Shown here piece by piece: positions 1 to 11,381 of a DNA stretch of 64,000 bases; positions within the stretch are counted from its first letter, which is position 1, and each line of letters starts with the position of its first letter. Location of the stretch: NCBI RefSeq assembly GCF_014203705.1, contig NZ_JACHJR010000001.1:2790001-2854000 (forward strand), given 5' to 3'. Made by a program: the position numbers and the translations under genes. Source of the DNA: Kitasatospora gansuensis. Its GTDB lineage: Bacteria; Actinomycetota; Actinomycetes; Streptomycetales; Streptomycetaceae. Below the pieces are notes generated by a model. It did not search any database. It was not told the origin of the DNA and saw nothing but the letters and a program-made list of their open reading frames with translations.

Positions 1-9
1 AGAGACGAC

Positions 10-351
10 TCAGCCGGTCACGCCGAGCGGGAGGGTGCTGCCGTACGGGTCGGGTACGGCGCCCTCGACCGCCAGGATGCGGTGCAGGCGGGTGGCCACC
101 AGCAGGCGCTGGAGCTGGGCCGGGACGGAGCGCAGCACCAGCCGCCGCCCGAGCCGGCCCGCCCGGCGGTGGGTGCCCATGATGACGCCGAGCCCGGTGG
201 CGTCCCAGAACTCGAGACCGGCGAGGTCGAGCACCAGGTCGCCCCGGCCGCCGTCCACCGCCTGGTGCAGCAGGGCCCGGGCGTCGGCGGCACTGCGCAC
301 GTCGAGGCGGCCCTGAATGGCCATGCCGCGATGGTCGCCGATGATGCGCAC
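10..351 (-). CDS. STAS-domain anti-sigma factor antagonist-like protein
   Basis: A 113-residue single-domain protein that reads as a STAS fold. The hydrophobic beta strand LVLDLAGLEF is followed by DATGLGVIMG, which matches the family loop D-S/T-x-G-L where the phosphorylatable Ser/Thr sits (Thr here). By family, such proteins bind anti-sigma kinases and free an alternative sigma factor when unphosphorylated. The tail beyond the STAS core is short. No anti-sigma kinase or sigma gene is visible beside it, although the window edge is only 10 bases away. The partner and sigma factor are therefore unknown. Confidence 0.75.
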   Translation of the reverse strand: MRIIGDHRGMAIQGRLDVRSAADARALLHQAVDGGRGDLVLDLAGLEFWDATGLGVIMGTHRRAGRLGRRLVLRSVPAQLQRLLVATRLHRILAVEGAVPDPYGSTLPLGVTG

Positions 352-594
352 GCTCTCCTCCTTCGCCCTTCGCCGGTCGTGTCGATACGGCCGGAGCCGG
401 TCTGCTCTCCATCATCTGACGGTGGATCAGCCGGTCAGGTTGCTGGCCGCCACCAGATCCGAGGCAACTTCACTCGTCCGATGGAATAGAGGGAATATAC
501 GCAGTCGGACTCCACACGCACGCTCGATTCCCACCCAAATCACCCGTCTGGAGCGGAGTCGTGAGCAAGCTCACCCACGACCCCGCTCCGACGA

Positions 595-1461
595 CTACTT
601 CTCGTACGGGTAGAAACCCTGGCCGCTCTTCCGGCCCAGGTCGCCGGCCGTGACCATGCGGGCCATGATCTCGGGCGCCGCGAACTTCTCGTCCTGGGTC
701 TCGGCGTAGATGTTGCGCGCCGCGTGCAGCAGGATGTCCACGCCGGTCAGGTCGGCGGTCTGCAGCGGGCCCATCGGGTGCCCGAAGCCGAGCCGGCAGG
801 CGGTGTCGATGTCCTCGGCGCTGGCCACGCCCGTCTCGTACAGCTTGGCCGCCTCGACCACCAGCGCGGTGATCAGACGGGTGGTCACGAAGCCGGCCAC
901 GTCGCGGTTGACCACCACGACCTCCTTGCCGACGCCCTCGGCGAAGGCCCGGGCGGTGGCCAGCGTGGCGTCACTGGTCTTGTAGCCGCGGACCAGCTCG
1001 ACCAGCTTCATCAGCGGCACCGGCGAGAAGAAGTGCACGCCGACCACGGACTCCGGCCGCGCGGTGGCGGCGGCGATCCGGGTGATCGGGATGGCCGAGG
1101 TGTTGGAGGCCAGCACCGCGCCGTCCTTGGCCAGCTTGTCCAGCTCGCGGAAGACCGCTTCCTTGACGTCGAGCTGCTCGAAGACCGCCTCGACCACGAT
1201 GTCCGCCTCCGCCACCGCACCCAGGTCGGTGGTGGTGGTGATCCGGCCGAGCGCCGCCTCGGCCTGGTCGGCCGTCAGCTTGCCCTTGGACACGAACTTC
1301 TCGTACGAGGCCCGGATGCCGTCCACCCCGCGCTGGAGCGCGGCGTCGGTGACGTCCCGCAGCACCACCTGGTGCCCGGCCTGCGCGGAGACCTGCGCGA
1401 TGCCCGCGCCCATCAGCCCGGCACCGATCACGGCGATCCGCTGGCTGGCTACGTTGCTCAT
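595..1461 (-). CDS. 3-hydroxybutyryl-CoA dehydrogenase
   Basis: A 288-residue protein matching the usual size of the short bacterial 3-hydroxyacyl-CoA dehydrogenases. The N-terminal Rossmann motif is IAVIGAGLMGAGIAQ. The catalytic-His segment appears as VGVHFFSPVPLMKLVELV, and the C-terminal domain carries GFGHPMGPLQTADLTG. It should oxidise (S)-3-hydroxybutyryl-CoA with NAD(P)+, or run in reverse in butyryl-CoA or PHB-precursor metabolism. It is a stand-alone minus-strand gene downstream of the two-component pair, with a 149-nt gap, so it is probably transcribed separately. Confidence 0.9.
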   Translation of the reverse strand: MSNVASQRIAVIGAGLMGAGIAQVSAQAGHQVVLRDVTDAALQRGVDGIRASYEKFVSKGKLTADQAEAALGRITTTTDLGAVAEADIVVEAVFEQLDVKEAVFRELDKLAKDGAVLASNTSAIPITRIAAATARPESVVGVHFFSPVPLMKLVELVRGYKTSDATLATARAFAEGVGKEVVVVNRDVAGFVTTRLITALVVEAAKLYETGVASAEDIDTACRLGFGHPMGPLQTADLTGVDILLHAARNIYAETQDEKFAAPEIMARMVTAGDLGRKSGQGFYPYEK

Positions 1462-1610
1462 GGCTACCCCTAAGCTCCTGAAGGCGGCTCAGGGCAGGGA
1501 TCACCCACCGGAGCCGCGCCGCTCACGCGCCGGACTCTAGTGCCAGCGGGCCGCCCGTGGTGCGATTGGCGGGTGTGACGCTGCTGACGTGCGCACACCC
1601 GCCCCCGCCG

Positions 1611-2261
1611 TCAGTGCGCCACCAGCCCCAAGTCCTGTGCCAGGATCGCCGCCTGGACCCGGCTGCGCAGCTCCAGCTTGGCCAGGATCCGGCTGACGTG
1701 GGTCTTGGTGGTCGCCTCCGCCATCGCCAGCCGCTCGGCGATCTCCCCGTTCGACAGCCCCGCGCCGAGGCAGGCCAGCACCTCCCGCTCGCGCGGGGTG
1801 AGCGCTTCCACCGCCTCCCTGGCCTGCGGCTGGTCGGGGCGGCCCGGCCGGGCGAAGGTGCCGATCAGACGGCGCGTCACCGACGGCGCCAGTATCCCGT
1901 CGCCCCGGGCCACCGTCTTGATGCCCTCGATCAGGGCGTCCGCGTCCACGTCCTTGAGCAGGAAGCCCGCCGCCCCGGCCCGCAGCGCCCCGTAGACGTA
2001 GTCGTCCAGGTCGAAGGTGGTCAGCACCAGCACCTGCCCGGCGTCCGCCTCGACCACCTGCCGGGTCGCCGACACCCCGTCCAGCCGGGGCATCTGAATG
2101 TCCATCAGCACCACGTCGGGCCGCAGCTCCAGCGCCAGCCGGACGGCCTGCGCACCGTCGGCCGCCTCGCCGACCACCTCCAGCTCCGGGTCGGAGCGCA
2201 GGATCAGCACCAGCGCGGCGCGTACCGCCGCCTGGTCCTCGGCCACCAGTACCCGGATCAC
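1611..2261 (-). CDS. NarL/LuxR-family response regulator
   Basis: A 216-residue two-domain regulator. The receiver domain (about residues 1-120) has the acidic pocket near VAEDQ and the phospho-acceptor Asp in VVLMDIQMPRLDGV. The C-terminal LuxR-type helix-turn-helix begins at LTPREREVLACLGAGLS and includes the recognition helix region EATTKTHVSRILAKL. Its start overlaps the stop of the upstream histidine kinase by 4 nt, so the pair is translationally coupled. The target genes cannot be read from the sequence. Confidence 0.93.
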   Translation of the reverse strand: MIRVLVAEDQAAVRAALVLILRSDPELEVVGEAADGAQAVRLALELRPDVVLMDIQMPRLDGVSATRQVVEADAGQVLVLTTFDLDDYVYGALRAGAAGFLLKDVDADALIEGIKTVARGDGILAPSVTRRLIGTFARPGRPDQPQAREAVEALTPREREVLACLGAGLSNGEIAERLAMAEATTKTHVSRILAKLELRSRVQAAILAQDLGLVAH

Positions 2262-3463
2262 GACGTCTCCTTCGTCCTCGGCTCGCGCGGCAGGACCGCC
2301 CGCACCCGCCAGCAGTCTTCCTCGGGCCCGGCCGTGAAGCTCCCGCCGAGCAACCCGGCCCGCTCCGCCATCCCGATCAGCCCGGCCCTGGCCCCGGGCA
2401 GCGACCGGCCCTCCCCCGGCCGGTACGGGCTGTCCACGGCGATCGCCAACTCCTGCTCCCCGTACGTCAGCGCGACCCGTACGCCGCCCGGGGCGGCGTG
2501 CTTGAGCGCGTTGGTGAGCGACTCCTGCACGATCCGGTAGGCGGCCAGTTCGACCGGCGCCGGCAGCTCGCCCGGCGGGCCGTCCTGGGTCAGCTCGAAG
2601 ACCAGCCCGGTGCTCCGGCCACTGGTCGCCGCCTTGGCCAGCAGGCTGTCCAGCGCCTCCAGCCGGGGTGCCTCGAAGGGCTCCTGGTCACCGGCCCTGA
2701 GCAGCCCGATCATCCGCCGCATCTCGGTCAGCCCCTGCACGCTGTTCTCCCGGATCACCGCCATCGCGGCCAGCAGCGGGTCGTCCTGGTCCCGCTGCTG
2801 CCGACGCGCCAGCGACTGCGCGCCGGTGGCGTGGATGGCGATCGCGGACAGGTGGTTGGCCACCACGTCGTGCAGCTCCCGGGCCATCCTGGCCCGTTCG
2901 GCGACCACCGCGCCGCGCCGGTCGAACTCGGCCAGCAGCGCGGTCTGCTCGGCCCGCAGCCGCTCGGTCTCCGCCTGGTCCCGGTGCTTGCGGACCAGGT
3001 CGGCGGTCCACACCGGGCCGAGGAAGATCAGGCCGCACAGCACCGCCACCAACAGCCCGCCGGCCACCGAGCCGTAGAGCACCGCCAGGCTGCTCAGCAC
3101 CACCGTGCAGCCGATCCCGGTCAGGTGCAGCACCTTGGACATCCGGGGCAGGCCGTAGAGCACCGCCGCGTACAGCAGATCGGTGTACATCAGCATCGAG
3201 GCGACCAGCGAGCCGGCGAGGACCGTGCCGATGAAGACCAGCCCGCCGAGCGACGCGGTCCACACCGGGTGGGTCCGGCGGAACAGCTCCAGCACCGCCG
3301 TGGCCAGTAGGGGCAGCGCCACCAGCCAGCCGGGCAGGTGGTCGGAGCGGTCGTAGGCGCCGAAGGCGATCAGCACCAGCCCACCGAGCAGACCGCAGAC
3401 GGCGATCGCCCGGTCCTCCTGGCGCGGACTGAGATCGAAGGGGAGCACGCCCCATCTCACCAC
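2258..3463 (-). CDS. NarL-system sensor histidine kinase
   Basis: A 401-residue membrane kinase of the HisKA_3 type. The N-terminal ~150 residues contain several hydrophobic membrane segments. A coiled linker leads to the dimerisation/phospho-acceptor motif RMARELHDVVANHLSAI. The ATPase domain has the N box (ALKHAAPGG) and G box (GLIGMAERAGLLGG). The start is a GTG; another GTG follows immediately, and no strong Shine-Dalgarno separates the two. It overlaps its response regulator by 4 nt. The signal sensed is unknown. Confidence 0.92.
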   Translation of the reverse strand: MVRWGVLPFDLSPRQEDRAIAVCGLLGGLVLIAFGAYDRSDHLPGWLVALPLLATAVLELFRRTHPVWTASLGGLVFIGTVLAGSLVASMLMYTDLLYAAVLYGLPRMSKVLHLTGIGCTVVLSSLAVLYGSVAGGLLVAVLCGLIFLGPVWTADLVRKHRDQAETERLRAEQTALLAEFDRRGAVVAERARMARELHDVVANHLSAIAIHATGAQSLARRQQRDQDDPLLAAMAVIRENSVQGLTEMRRMIGLLRAGDQEPFEAPRLEALDSLLAKAATSGRSTGLVFELTQDGPPGELPAPVELAAYRIVQESLTNALKHAAPGGVRVALTYGEQELAIAVDSPYRPGEGRSLPGARAGLIGMAERAGLLGGSFTAGPEEDCWRVRAVLPREPRTKETS

Positions 3464-3602
3464 CCCGCCGGCGTTCCCGGCGCGGGCCGTGCGGAGGAGG
3501 GCCCTACATCGAAAGATGCACGGCCGGGTCGGCCGCCACGACGACGCCCCGGCCGGCCGGTTGCGGAAGCCTGGAGACCGTCACCGAGCCGGAGGGAATC
3601 CC

Positions 3603-4145
3603 ATGATCGTCACACTCATCGTCGCCGGTGAGGTCGGCTTCTGGGTCGTCCTCGCCCTCGCCCTGGCCGCCCGCTACCTGCTCGGGTGGCGCACCGTCAG
3701 CACCGTCCTGCTGCTCGGCCTGCCACTGATCGACCTGGTCATCCTCGTCCTCACCGTCCTCGACCTCCGGCACGGCACGGTGGCGAGCTGGACGCACGGC
3801 CTGGCCGCTTCGTACGTCGGCTTCTCCGTCGCGTACGGGCACTACCTGGTCGGCTGGGCCGACGCGCACGTCCAGCACCGCTTCGCGGGCGGCCCGAAGC
3901 CGGCCGGCGCGCCGAAGTACGGCTCCGCCCGGGCCGTGCACGAGTGGAAGATCTTCGCCCGCACCACCCTCGCGGCGGCGATCACCGTGACCCTGATCGC
4001 CGCCATGACCTGGCTGGTCGACGACCCGGCGCAGACCGCGGCGCTCGGTGTCTGGTACCAGCGGATGGGCTTGGTGCTGGCGATCAGCCTGGTGATCGCC
4101 GGCAGCTACACCGTCTTCCCGAAGAAGGCCCGGGTGGACCGCTGA
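3603..4145 (+). CDS. Small multi-pass membrane protein, function unknown
   Basis: A 180-residue protein read from the ATG preceded by GGAGGGAAT; a longer upstream reading lacks a ribosome site. About four to five hydrophobic segments are visible: VTLIVAGEVGFWVVLALALA, VLLLGLPLIDLVILVLTVL, TTLAAAITVTLIAAMTWLV and LVLAISLVIAGSYTVF. A soluble loop with WADAHVQHRF lies in the middle. I recognise this only as a conserved streptomycete integral membrane type and assign no function. It is divergent from the histidine kinase and convergent with the cobalamin adenosyltransferase, sharing a stop-spanning hairpin with it. Confidence 0.8.
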   Translation: MIVTLIVAGEVGFWVVLALALAARYLLGWRTVSTVLLLGLPLIDLVILVLTVLDLRHGTVASWTHGLAASYVGFSVAYGHYLVGWADAHVQHRFAGGPKPAGAPKYGSARAVHEWKIFARTTLAAAITVTLIAAMTWLVDDPAQTAALGVWYQRMGLVLAISLVIAGSYTVFPKKARVDR

Positions 4146-4159
4146 CCTTCCGTCAGCGG
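4139..4159. terminator. Stop-spanning bidirectional hairpin
   Basis: A perfect 8-bp stem (CCGCTGAC / GTCAGCGG, loop CTTCC). It lies across the stop codons of the convergent genes ending at 4145 (+) and 4153 (-). Its position and symmetry fit a shared transcription terminator. No T-tract follows, as is common in high-GC actinobacteria. Confidence 0.55.
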
Positions 4160-4725
4160 TTCTCGCCCGGGACCCAGAGGACATCGCCGCGCTCCTTGTT
4201 GGCCGCCCTGGCCAGGATGAAGAGCAGGTCGGAGAGCCGGTTGAGGTACTTCGCGGTGAGCGGGTTGACGCTGTCGCCGTGCTCCTCGATCGCCGCCCAG
4301 GTGGCCCGCTCGGCGCGGCGGACCACGGTGCAGGCCAGGTGCAGGTAGGCGGCGCCGGGGGTGCCGCCGGGGAGGATGAAGCTGCGCAGCTTCTCCAGCT
4401 GCTCCAGGTAGTGGTCGCAGTCGGCCTCCAGCCGGTCCACGTAGGACTGCAGCACCCGCAGCGGCGGGTACTTCGGGTCCTCCACCACGGGGGTGGCCAG
4501 GTCGGCGCCGACGTCGAACAGGTCGTTCTGGATCCGCACCAGCACCGTGGCGACGTCCTCGTCCAGGGCACCGGCGGCCAGCGCCACGCCGATCGCGGCG
4601 TTGGCCTCGTTGGTGTCGGCGTAGGCGACCAGCCGGGGATCGGTCTTGGTCGTGCGGCTCATGTCACCGAGCGCGGTGGTGCCGTCATCGCCGGTACGGG
4701 TGTAGATGCGCGTGAGGTTGACCAT
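4153..4725 (-). CDS. Cob(I)yrinic acid a,c-diamide adenosyltransferase (PduO type)
   Basis: A 190-residue ATR of the PduO family, which transfers the adenosyl group of ATP to cob(I)alamin to make coenzyme B12. The ATP-binding N-terminus reads RIYTRTGDDGTTALGD, followed by the family signature DTNEANAAIG. The C-terminal motif LNRLSDLLFILAR is also typical of the trimeric family. The ATG has no Shine-Dalgarno but sits 7 nt downstream of a TAGGCT hexamer, so the mRNA is probably leaderless. It is monocistronic and convergent with the membrane-protein gene. Confidence 0.93.
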   Translation of the reverse strand: MVNLTRIYTRTGDDGTTALGDMSRTTKTDPRLVAYADTNEANAAIGVALAAGALDEDVATVLVRIQNDLFDVGADLATPVVEDPKYPPLRVLQSYVDRLEADCDHYLEQLEKLRSFILPGGTPGAAYLHLACTVVRRAERATWAAIEEHGDSVNPLTAKYLNRLSDLLFILARAANKERGDVLWVPGENR

Positions 4726-4732
4726 GCGCCGC

Positions 4733-4738
4733 AGCCTA
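4733..4738 (-). promoter_or_regulatory. -10 hexamer for a leaderless adenosyltransferase mRNA
   Basis: TAGGCT on the minus strand ends exactly 7 nt before the ATG at 4725. It fits the TANNNT consensus of actinobacterial housekeeping promoters and would place the first transcribed base at the start codon. No clear -35 is visible. Confidence 0.45.
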
Positions 4739-4758
4739 ACGGCTGGGGTTAGCGGGCG

Positions 4759-5136
4759 TTAATGGTCCTGGTGCATGATGCAGAGCACGTTGCCCTCGCA
4801 GTCCTTGAACCACGCGGCGGCACCGTTCGGCCACTCGGCCACGCCGTCGGTGGTCTTGATGCCGGGCAGGTCGTACTCCTCGAACACCACGCCGTGCGAG
4901 CGGAGCTCCGCCATCTCGGCCTTGAGGTCACCGACCTCGAAGTCCATCTGGGTGTGCCCGGCCCGCCCGCTGACCGCGGTCTCGAACAGGCCGAACTTGC
5001 CGCCGGCCGTCTCGTACATGACGCCGCCCTCGAACTCGTTGACCGGGTCCATGCCGAGCTTGTCGTGGTACCAGCGCTTGGCCCGGTCCATGTCGGCGAC
5101 CGGCAGGGTGGTGTGGGTTGTCGCTTCGGCCAACAT
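4759..5136 (-). CDS. VOC (glyoxalase/bleomycin-resistance fold) family protein
   Basis: A 125-residue VOC-fold protein. It begins with the paired-motif strand TTLPVADMDRAKRWYHDKLG and has a second beta-alpha module around HTQMDFEVGDLKAEMAELR, ending with EGNVLCIMHQDH. Members bind a metal between beta sheets and act as lyases, dioxygenases or drug-binding proteins. The substrate is not predictable here. It is downstream of DUF2550 on the same strand and separated from it by 66 nt. Confidence 0.85.
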   Translation of the reverse strand: MLAEATTHTTLPVADMDRAKRWYHDKLGMDPVNEFEGGVMYETAGGKFGLFETAVSGRAGHTQMDFEVGDLKAEMAELRSHGVVFEEYDLPGIKTTDGVAEWPNGAAAWFKDCEGNVLCIMHQDH

Positions 5137-5202
5137 CGGTGGCCTCCTTCTCGGAGCGATCCCCCCTAAAGGAGCGGTCCCCCTGGAACCAGTGTGGCGC
5201 GC

Positions 5203-5703
5203 TCAGGCGACGTTCACTCGCTGGCCGGGCGGGGCCGCCTCGAGCCAGGCCAGGAAGCCGGTCAACGCGTCGTCGCTCATGGCCAGTTCGAGCGGGACAC
5301 CGTTGTGCAGGCAGCGCAGCACCACCGAGCCGGAGAGCAGGGCGAGCTCCTCCTGGCCCTCGGGGTAGCGGCGGCCGAGCACCTCGATCTCCCGGCGCGG
5401 CAGCACCTTGCGCGGGCGCGGGGCGTAGGAGAAGACCCGGAACCACTCGATCGAGTCACCGCTGTAGCGGCCGATACCAAAAACCCACCCCTTGCCGTCG
5501 GTCACCGGGACCGGGGCGGAGGTGGGCTCGCCGTTGCTGTCGAGATCGGGCTGCGTGGAGGCGTCGGCCGGCATTTTGAGCCGGTAGCTGCAGTCGAACG
5601 TGCCGCCTACTCGCTGGATCACCCGGCGGCGTACCGCGAAGGCCACCAGACCCAGTACACAGAGCGCCACGACCGCCGCGCACACCACAAGGGCGAGGAC
5701 CAT
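5203..5703 (-). CDS. DUF2550 domain-containing membrane-anchored protein
   Basis: A 166-residue protein with one N-terminal membrane anchor (MVLALVVCAAVVALCVLGLV) followed by basic residues and a soluble domain. The domain is characteristic of the actinobacterial DUF2550 family found just after atpC: GTFDCSYRL, then GIGRYSGDSIEWFRVFS, then LPRREIEVLGRRYP. The start is the ATG preceded by GGAGGTCGGTGAGC; longer readings have no ribosome site. Function is unknown. Its constant position behind the ATP synthase operon is a synteny marker. Confidence 0.88.
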   Translation of the reverse strand: MVLALVVCAAVVALCVLGLVAFAVRRRVIQRVGGTFDCSYRLKMPADASTQPDLDSNGEPTSAPVPVTDGKGWVFGIGRYSGDSIEWFRVFSYAPRPRKVLPRREIEVLGRRYPEGQEELALLSGSVVLRCLHNGVPLELAMSDDALTGFLAWLEAAPPGQRVNVA

Positions 5704-5785
5704 GCTCACCGACCTCCTCGCTACCCGCATCCCCGTTGCCGGTCGTATCAACGACGGCGGCACTGTCCTACCAACTGATACGACA

Positions 5786-5817
5786 GTCCCGGGGTCACGC
5801 TCTCGCGTCCCCGGGAC
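5786..5817 (-). terminator. Terminator downstream of atpC
   Basis: A perfect 9-bp stem GTCCCGGGG / CCCCGGGAC with a 14-nt loop. It begins 22 nt beyond the atpC stop and precedes DUF2550. It is the likely end of the ATP synthase transcript. Confidence 0.65.
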
Positions 5818-5839
5818 CGTCGCTGTTACTGACGTACGT

Positions 5840-6220
5840 TCAGGCGGCCTTGCGGCGGCCGGCCGCGAACAGCCGGACCTCGGCACGACGCTCGGCGTGC
5901 ACGTCGAGCTCGCTCTTGGCGACCTCGAGCGCGCGCTCTGCGCGGGCGATGTCGATCTCGTCGGCCAGCTCGGCGATCTCCGCGAGCAGAGACAGCTTGT
6001 TGTCGGCGAACGAGATGAAGCCACCGTGCACGGCGGCCACGACGGTGCCACCGTCGGTGGTGCGGATGGTGACCGGACCGGTCTCCAGCACGCTCAGCAC
6101 CGGGGTGTGACCCGGCATGATGCCGGTGTCACCGGAGGCCGTACGGGCGACAACGATGGTGGCCGCACCGGACCACACCTTGCGGTCGGCTGCGACCAGC
6201 TCGACGTGCAGCTCAGCCAA
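5840..6220 (-). CDS. atpC: ATP synthase F1 subunit epsilon
   Basis: A 126-residue epsilon subunit with the N-terminal beta-sandwich (LHVELVAADRKVWSG, then GDTGIMPGHTPVLSVL) and a C-terminal two-helix region ending AERRAEVRLFAAGRRKAA. It couples the rotor stalk and can inhibit ATP hydrolysis. It is last in the atp operon and is separated from atpD by 197 nt containing a strong hairpin, unlike the tight spacing elsewhere in the operon. Confidence 0.97.
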   Translation of the reverse strand: MAELHVELVAADRKVWSGAATIVVARTASGDTGIMPGHTPVLSVLETGPVTIRTTDGGTVVAAVHGGFISFADNKLSLLAEIAELADEIDIARAERALEVAKSELDVHAERRAEVRLFAAGRRKAA

Positions 6221-6348
6221 CGTGGGCTCCTAGGCTCTTGCGACCGCCGAATGCCTCGGCGATTGCGGTAAGAATAACGGGCCCGCGCCCCCGGCATGAA
6301 ACCAAGGACACGGAGATGACCGGGATCACAACGAATCCTCCGGTCTAG

Positions 6349-6390
6349 CCGTGAGGGGCGGCCCCCAGGGACGGGGACCACCCCTCACGG
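6349..6390 (-). terminator. Intra-operon hairpin between atpD and atpC
   Basis: Perfect 10-bp arms CCGTGAGGGG / CCCCTCACGG enclose a GC-rich loop. The hairpin lies 28 nt beyond the atpD stop and well before the atpC start. It looks like a rho-independent terminator without a T-tract, and could be a partial terminator or an mRNA-stabilising element that sets epsilon stoichiometry. Confidence 0.6.
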
Positions 6391-6417
6391 TCAGTCAGGC
6401 AGTCGAACGGGCCGGAA

Positions 6418-8780
<2,363 letters not shown>

Positions 8781-8812
8781 GGGTCGTTACGTCCTTTCCC
8801 TCGCTACCGGAC

Positions 8813-10387
8813 TCAGGCCTGCTCGCCGAGGAGCTTGCCGTCGGCGGTGGTGAAACCGAGCTTGAACGCCGCGATCGCCTCGGTGAGCGCGTCGATCGTG
8901 CCGTCCTCGAGCTTGCTGGTCTCGACGATGCCCGCGAGCAGGTCCTTCTTCGAGGTCCGCAGGTGGTCGAGGAACTCGCGCTCGAAGCGGCGGATGTCGG
9001 CGACCGGGACGTCGTCCAGCTTGCCCGTGGTGCCGGCCCAGATCGAGACGACCTGCTCCTCGACCGGGAACGGCTGGTACTGACCCTGCTTCAGCAGCTC
9101 GATCATGCGCGCACCGCGCTCCAGCTGGGCCTTGGAGGCCGGGTCCAGGTCGGAACCGAAGGCGGCGAACGCCTCCAGCTCGCGGTACTGGGCCAGGTCC
9201 AGACGCAGACGGCCGGCGACCGACTTCATCGCCTTGATCTGGGCCGAGCCACCGACGCGGGAGACCGAGATACCGACGTTCACGGCCGGGCGGATGCCGG
9301 CGTTGAACAGGTCGGACTCCAGGAAGATCTGGCCGTCGGTGATCGAGATGACGTTGGTCGGGATGTACGCCGACACGTCGTTGGCCTTGGTCTCGATGAT
9401 CGGCAGACCGGTCATCGAGCCCGCGCCCAGCGCGTCGCCGAGCTTCGCGCAACGCTCCAGCAGACGGGAGTGCAGGTAGAAGACGTCACCCGGGTAGGCC
9501 TCGCGGCCCGGCGGACGACGGAGCAGCAGCGACACGGAGCGGTACGCCTCGGCCTGCTTCGACAGGTCGTCGAAGATGATGAGGACGTGCTTGCCGTCGT
9601 ACATCCACTCCTGGCCGATGGCCGAACCGGTGTACGGGGCGAGGTACTTGAAGCCGGCCGGGTCCGAGGCGGGAGCAGCCACGATGGTGGTGTACTCCAG
9701 CGCGCCGGCCTCCTCCAGGGCGCCACGGACGGACGCGATGGTGGAGCCCTTCTGGCCCACGGCGACGTAGATGCAGCGGACCTGCTTCTTCGGGTCGCCC
9801 GAGTTCCAGTTGTCACGCTGGTTGATGATCGTGTCGATCGCCACCGCGGTCTTGCCGGTCTGGCGGTCGCCGATGATCAGCTGGCGCTGGCCGCGGCCGA
9901 TCGGGGTCATCGCGTCGATGGCCTTGATGCCGGTCTGCATCGGCTCGTGCACCGACTTGCGGACCATGACACCCGGAGCCTGCAGCTCCAGCGCACGACG
10001 GCCGGAGGAGGCGATGTCGCCCAGGCCGTCGATCGGGTTGCCCAGCGGGTCCACGACACGGCCGAGGTAGCCCTCGCCGACCGGAACGGAGAGGACCTCG
10101 CCGGTGCGGTGCACCGTCTGACCCTCTTCGATGCCGCTGAACTCGCCGAGGACGACGACACCGATCTCGCGGGTGTCGAGGTTCAGCGCGAGGCCGAGGG
10201 TGCCGTCCTCGAACTTCAGCAGCTCGTTGGCCATGACCGAGGGAAGGCCCTCGACCTTGGCAATACCGTCCATGGCCTCGGTGACCGTACCGACCTCTTC
10301 ACGCGAGGCGGCGTCCGGCTGGTACGACTGGACAAAGTCGGCCAGCGCGTCCCGGATCTCCTCCGGACGGATCGTAAGCTCCGCCAT
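8813..10387 (-). CDS. atpA: ATP synthase F1 subunit alpha
   Basis: A non-catalytic alpha subunit of 524 residues. The P-loop is [20 protein letters not shown], and the Walker B/signature region includes [19 protein letters not shown]. The arginine finger lies near [19 protein letters not shown]. Together with beta it forms the alpha3beta3 head. The gap to atpH upstream is 178 nt and contains a perfect 8-bp hairpin, so expression could be adjusted there. Confidence 0.98.
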   Translation of the reverse strand: MAELTIRPEEIRDALADFVQSYQPDAASREEVGTVTEAMDGIAKVEGLPSVMANELLKFEDGTLGLALNLDTREIGVVVLGEFSGIEEGQTVHRTGEVLSVPVGEGYLGRVVDPLGNPIDGLGDIASSGRRALELQAPGVMVRKSVHEPMQTGIKAIDAMTPIGRGQRQLIIGDRQTGKTAVAIDTIINQRDNWNSGDPKKQVRCIYVAVGQKGSTIASVRGALEEAGALEYTTIVAAPASDPAGFKYLAPYTGSAIGQEWMYDGKHVLIIFDDLSKQAEAYRSVSLLLRRPPGREAYPGDVFYLHSRLLERCAKLGDALGAGSMTGLPIIETKANDVSAYIPTNVISITDGQIFLESDLFNAGIRPAVNVGISVSRVGGSAQIKAMKSVAGRLRLDLAQYRELEAFAAFGSDLDPASKAQLERGARMIELLKQGQYQPFPVEEQVVSIWAGTTGKLDDVPVADIRRFEREFLDHLRTSKKDLLAGIVETSKLEDGTIDALTEAIAAFKLGFTTADGKLLGEQA

Positions 10388-10487
10388 CAGGCTTCCCTGC
10401 TCTCCTAGTTTGCGATCCTCGGCCCGCCATTGAGGGCCGCAAGTATTCGACTCTCGGCCGGGTCATCCGAACCGGCCGTACGATTTG

Positions 10488-10505
10488 CCGGCTCCTGGGA
10501 GCCGG
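10488..10505 (-). terminator. Hairpin in the atpH-atpA gap
   Basis: Perfect arms CCGGCTCC and GGAGCCGG are separated by only two bases, so the practical loop is four to six nt. It lies in the 178-nt gap between atpH and atpA. It could be an RNase or stability element or a weak attenuator rather than a full terminator, since the operon continues. Confidence 0.4.
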
Positions 10506-10565
10506 TTGTGCCAACTCCCGGCAGAGCCGGTGCCCGACCGAGGGTCGGATGGTGCTGGTGGGTCG

Positions 10566-11381
10566 TCAGCCTTCGAGGGCCTGGCGAGCGCCTTCGAGGC
10601 GGCTCGACACGGTGCCGTCGATGATCTCGTCACCGATCTGCACCCGGACACCACCCTGGACCGTGGGGTCCACGTCGATGTTCAGGTGCACCTGGCGGCC
10701 GTAGAGCCGGCCCAGCGCACTGCCCAGGCGGTCCTTCTGACCGTCCGACAGCGGAACGGCGGAGGTGACCAGGGCCACCACGCGGCCGCGCCGGGCAGCG
10801 GCGAGCTTGGAGTAGGACTCCAGGCCGTGCTCCAGGCTACGTCCACGCGGGTTGGTGACCAGGGTGCTGACCAGGCGGACGGTGCCCGCGTTGGCGCGGC
10901 CACCGAGCAGCTTCTTGATCAGCTCCGCCTTGGCGGCGGGGCCGGCCTTCGGCTCGGTGAGAGCGCTGCGCAGCTCGTTCGAGCCGCTGACGATCCGTCC
11001 GAAACGGAACAGCTCGTCCTCGACGTCGTCCAGCTGACCGGCCTTCTCGGCCGCGATGATCTCGGCGTACGCGGCGAGTTCCTCGACCGAGTCCGCGAAG
11101 TCACGGCCACCCGACCAGCGGGACCGGACCAGGCCGGAGACCAGGTCCACCGTCTCGCCGGAGACCTGACCGGCCAGCAGCGTGCCGACGAACGTGGCCT
11201 TGTCCTGACCGGACCGCGAGGGGTCGGTCAGCACCCGGCGCAGCGAGACCTCGCGGTCCAGCAGCGCCGTCACGGCGGTGAGTTCCCGGGCGAGCTTGGC
11301 GACGTCCACCGAGGTGTTGTCGGTCAGGCTCTCGAGGTTCTCCCGGCCGGCGGCCAGGGCCTCACGGCTGGCGCCGATCAC
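10566..11381 (-). CDS. atpH: ATP synthase F1 subunit delta
   Basis: A 271-residue delta subunit. This is longer than the ~180 residues of E. coli and typical of actinobacteria, which carry an N-terminal extension. The conserved C-terminal segment is VDPTVQGGVRVQIGDEIIDG. It joins the F1 head to the b-subunit stator. The GTG start overlaps the atpF stop (GTGA), indicating translational coupling. Confidence 0.95.
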   Translation of the reverse strand: MIGASREALAAGRENLESLTDNTSVDVAKLARELTAVTALLDREVSLRRVLTDPSRSGQDKATFVGTLLAGQVSGETVDLVSGLVRSRWSGGRDFADSVEELAAYAEIIAAEKAGQLDDVEDELFRFGRIVSGSNELRSALTEPKAGPAAKAELIKKLLGGRANAGTVRLVSTLVTNPRGRSLEHGLESYSKLAAARRGRVVALVTSAVPLSDGQKDRLGSALGRLYGRQVHLNIDVDPTVQGGVRVQIGDEIIDGTVSSRLEGARQALEG

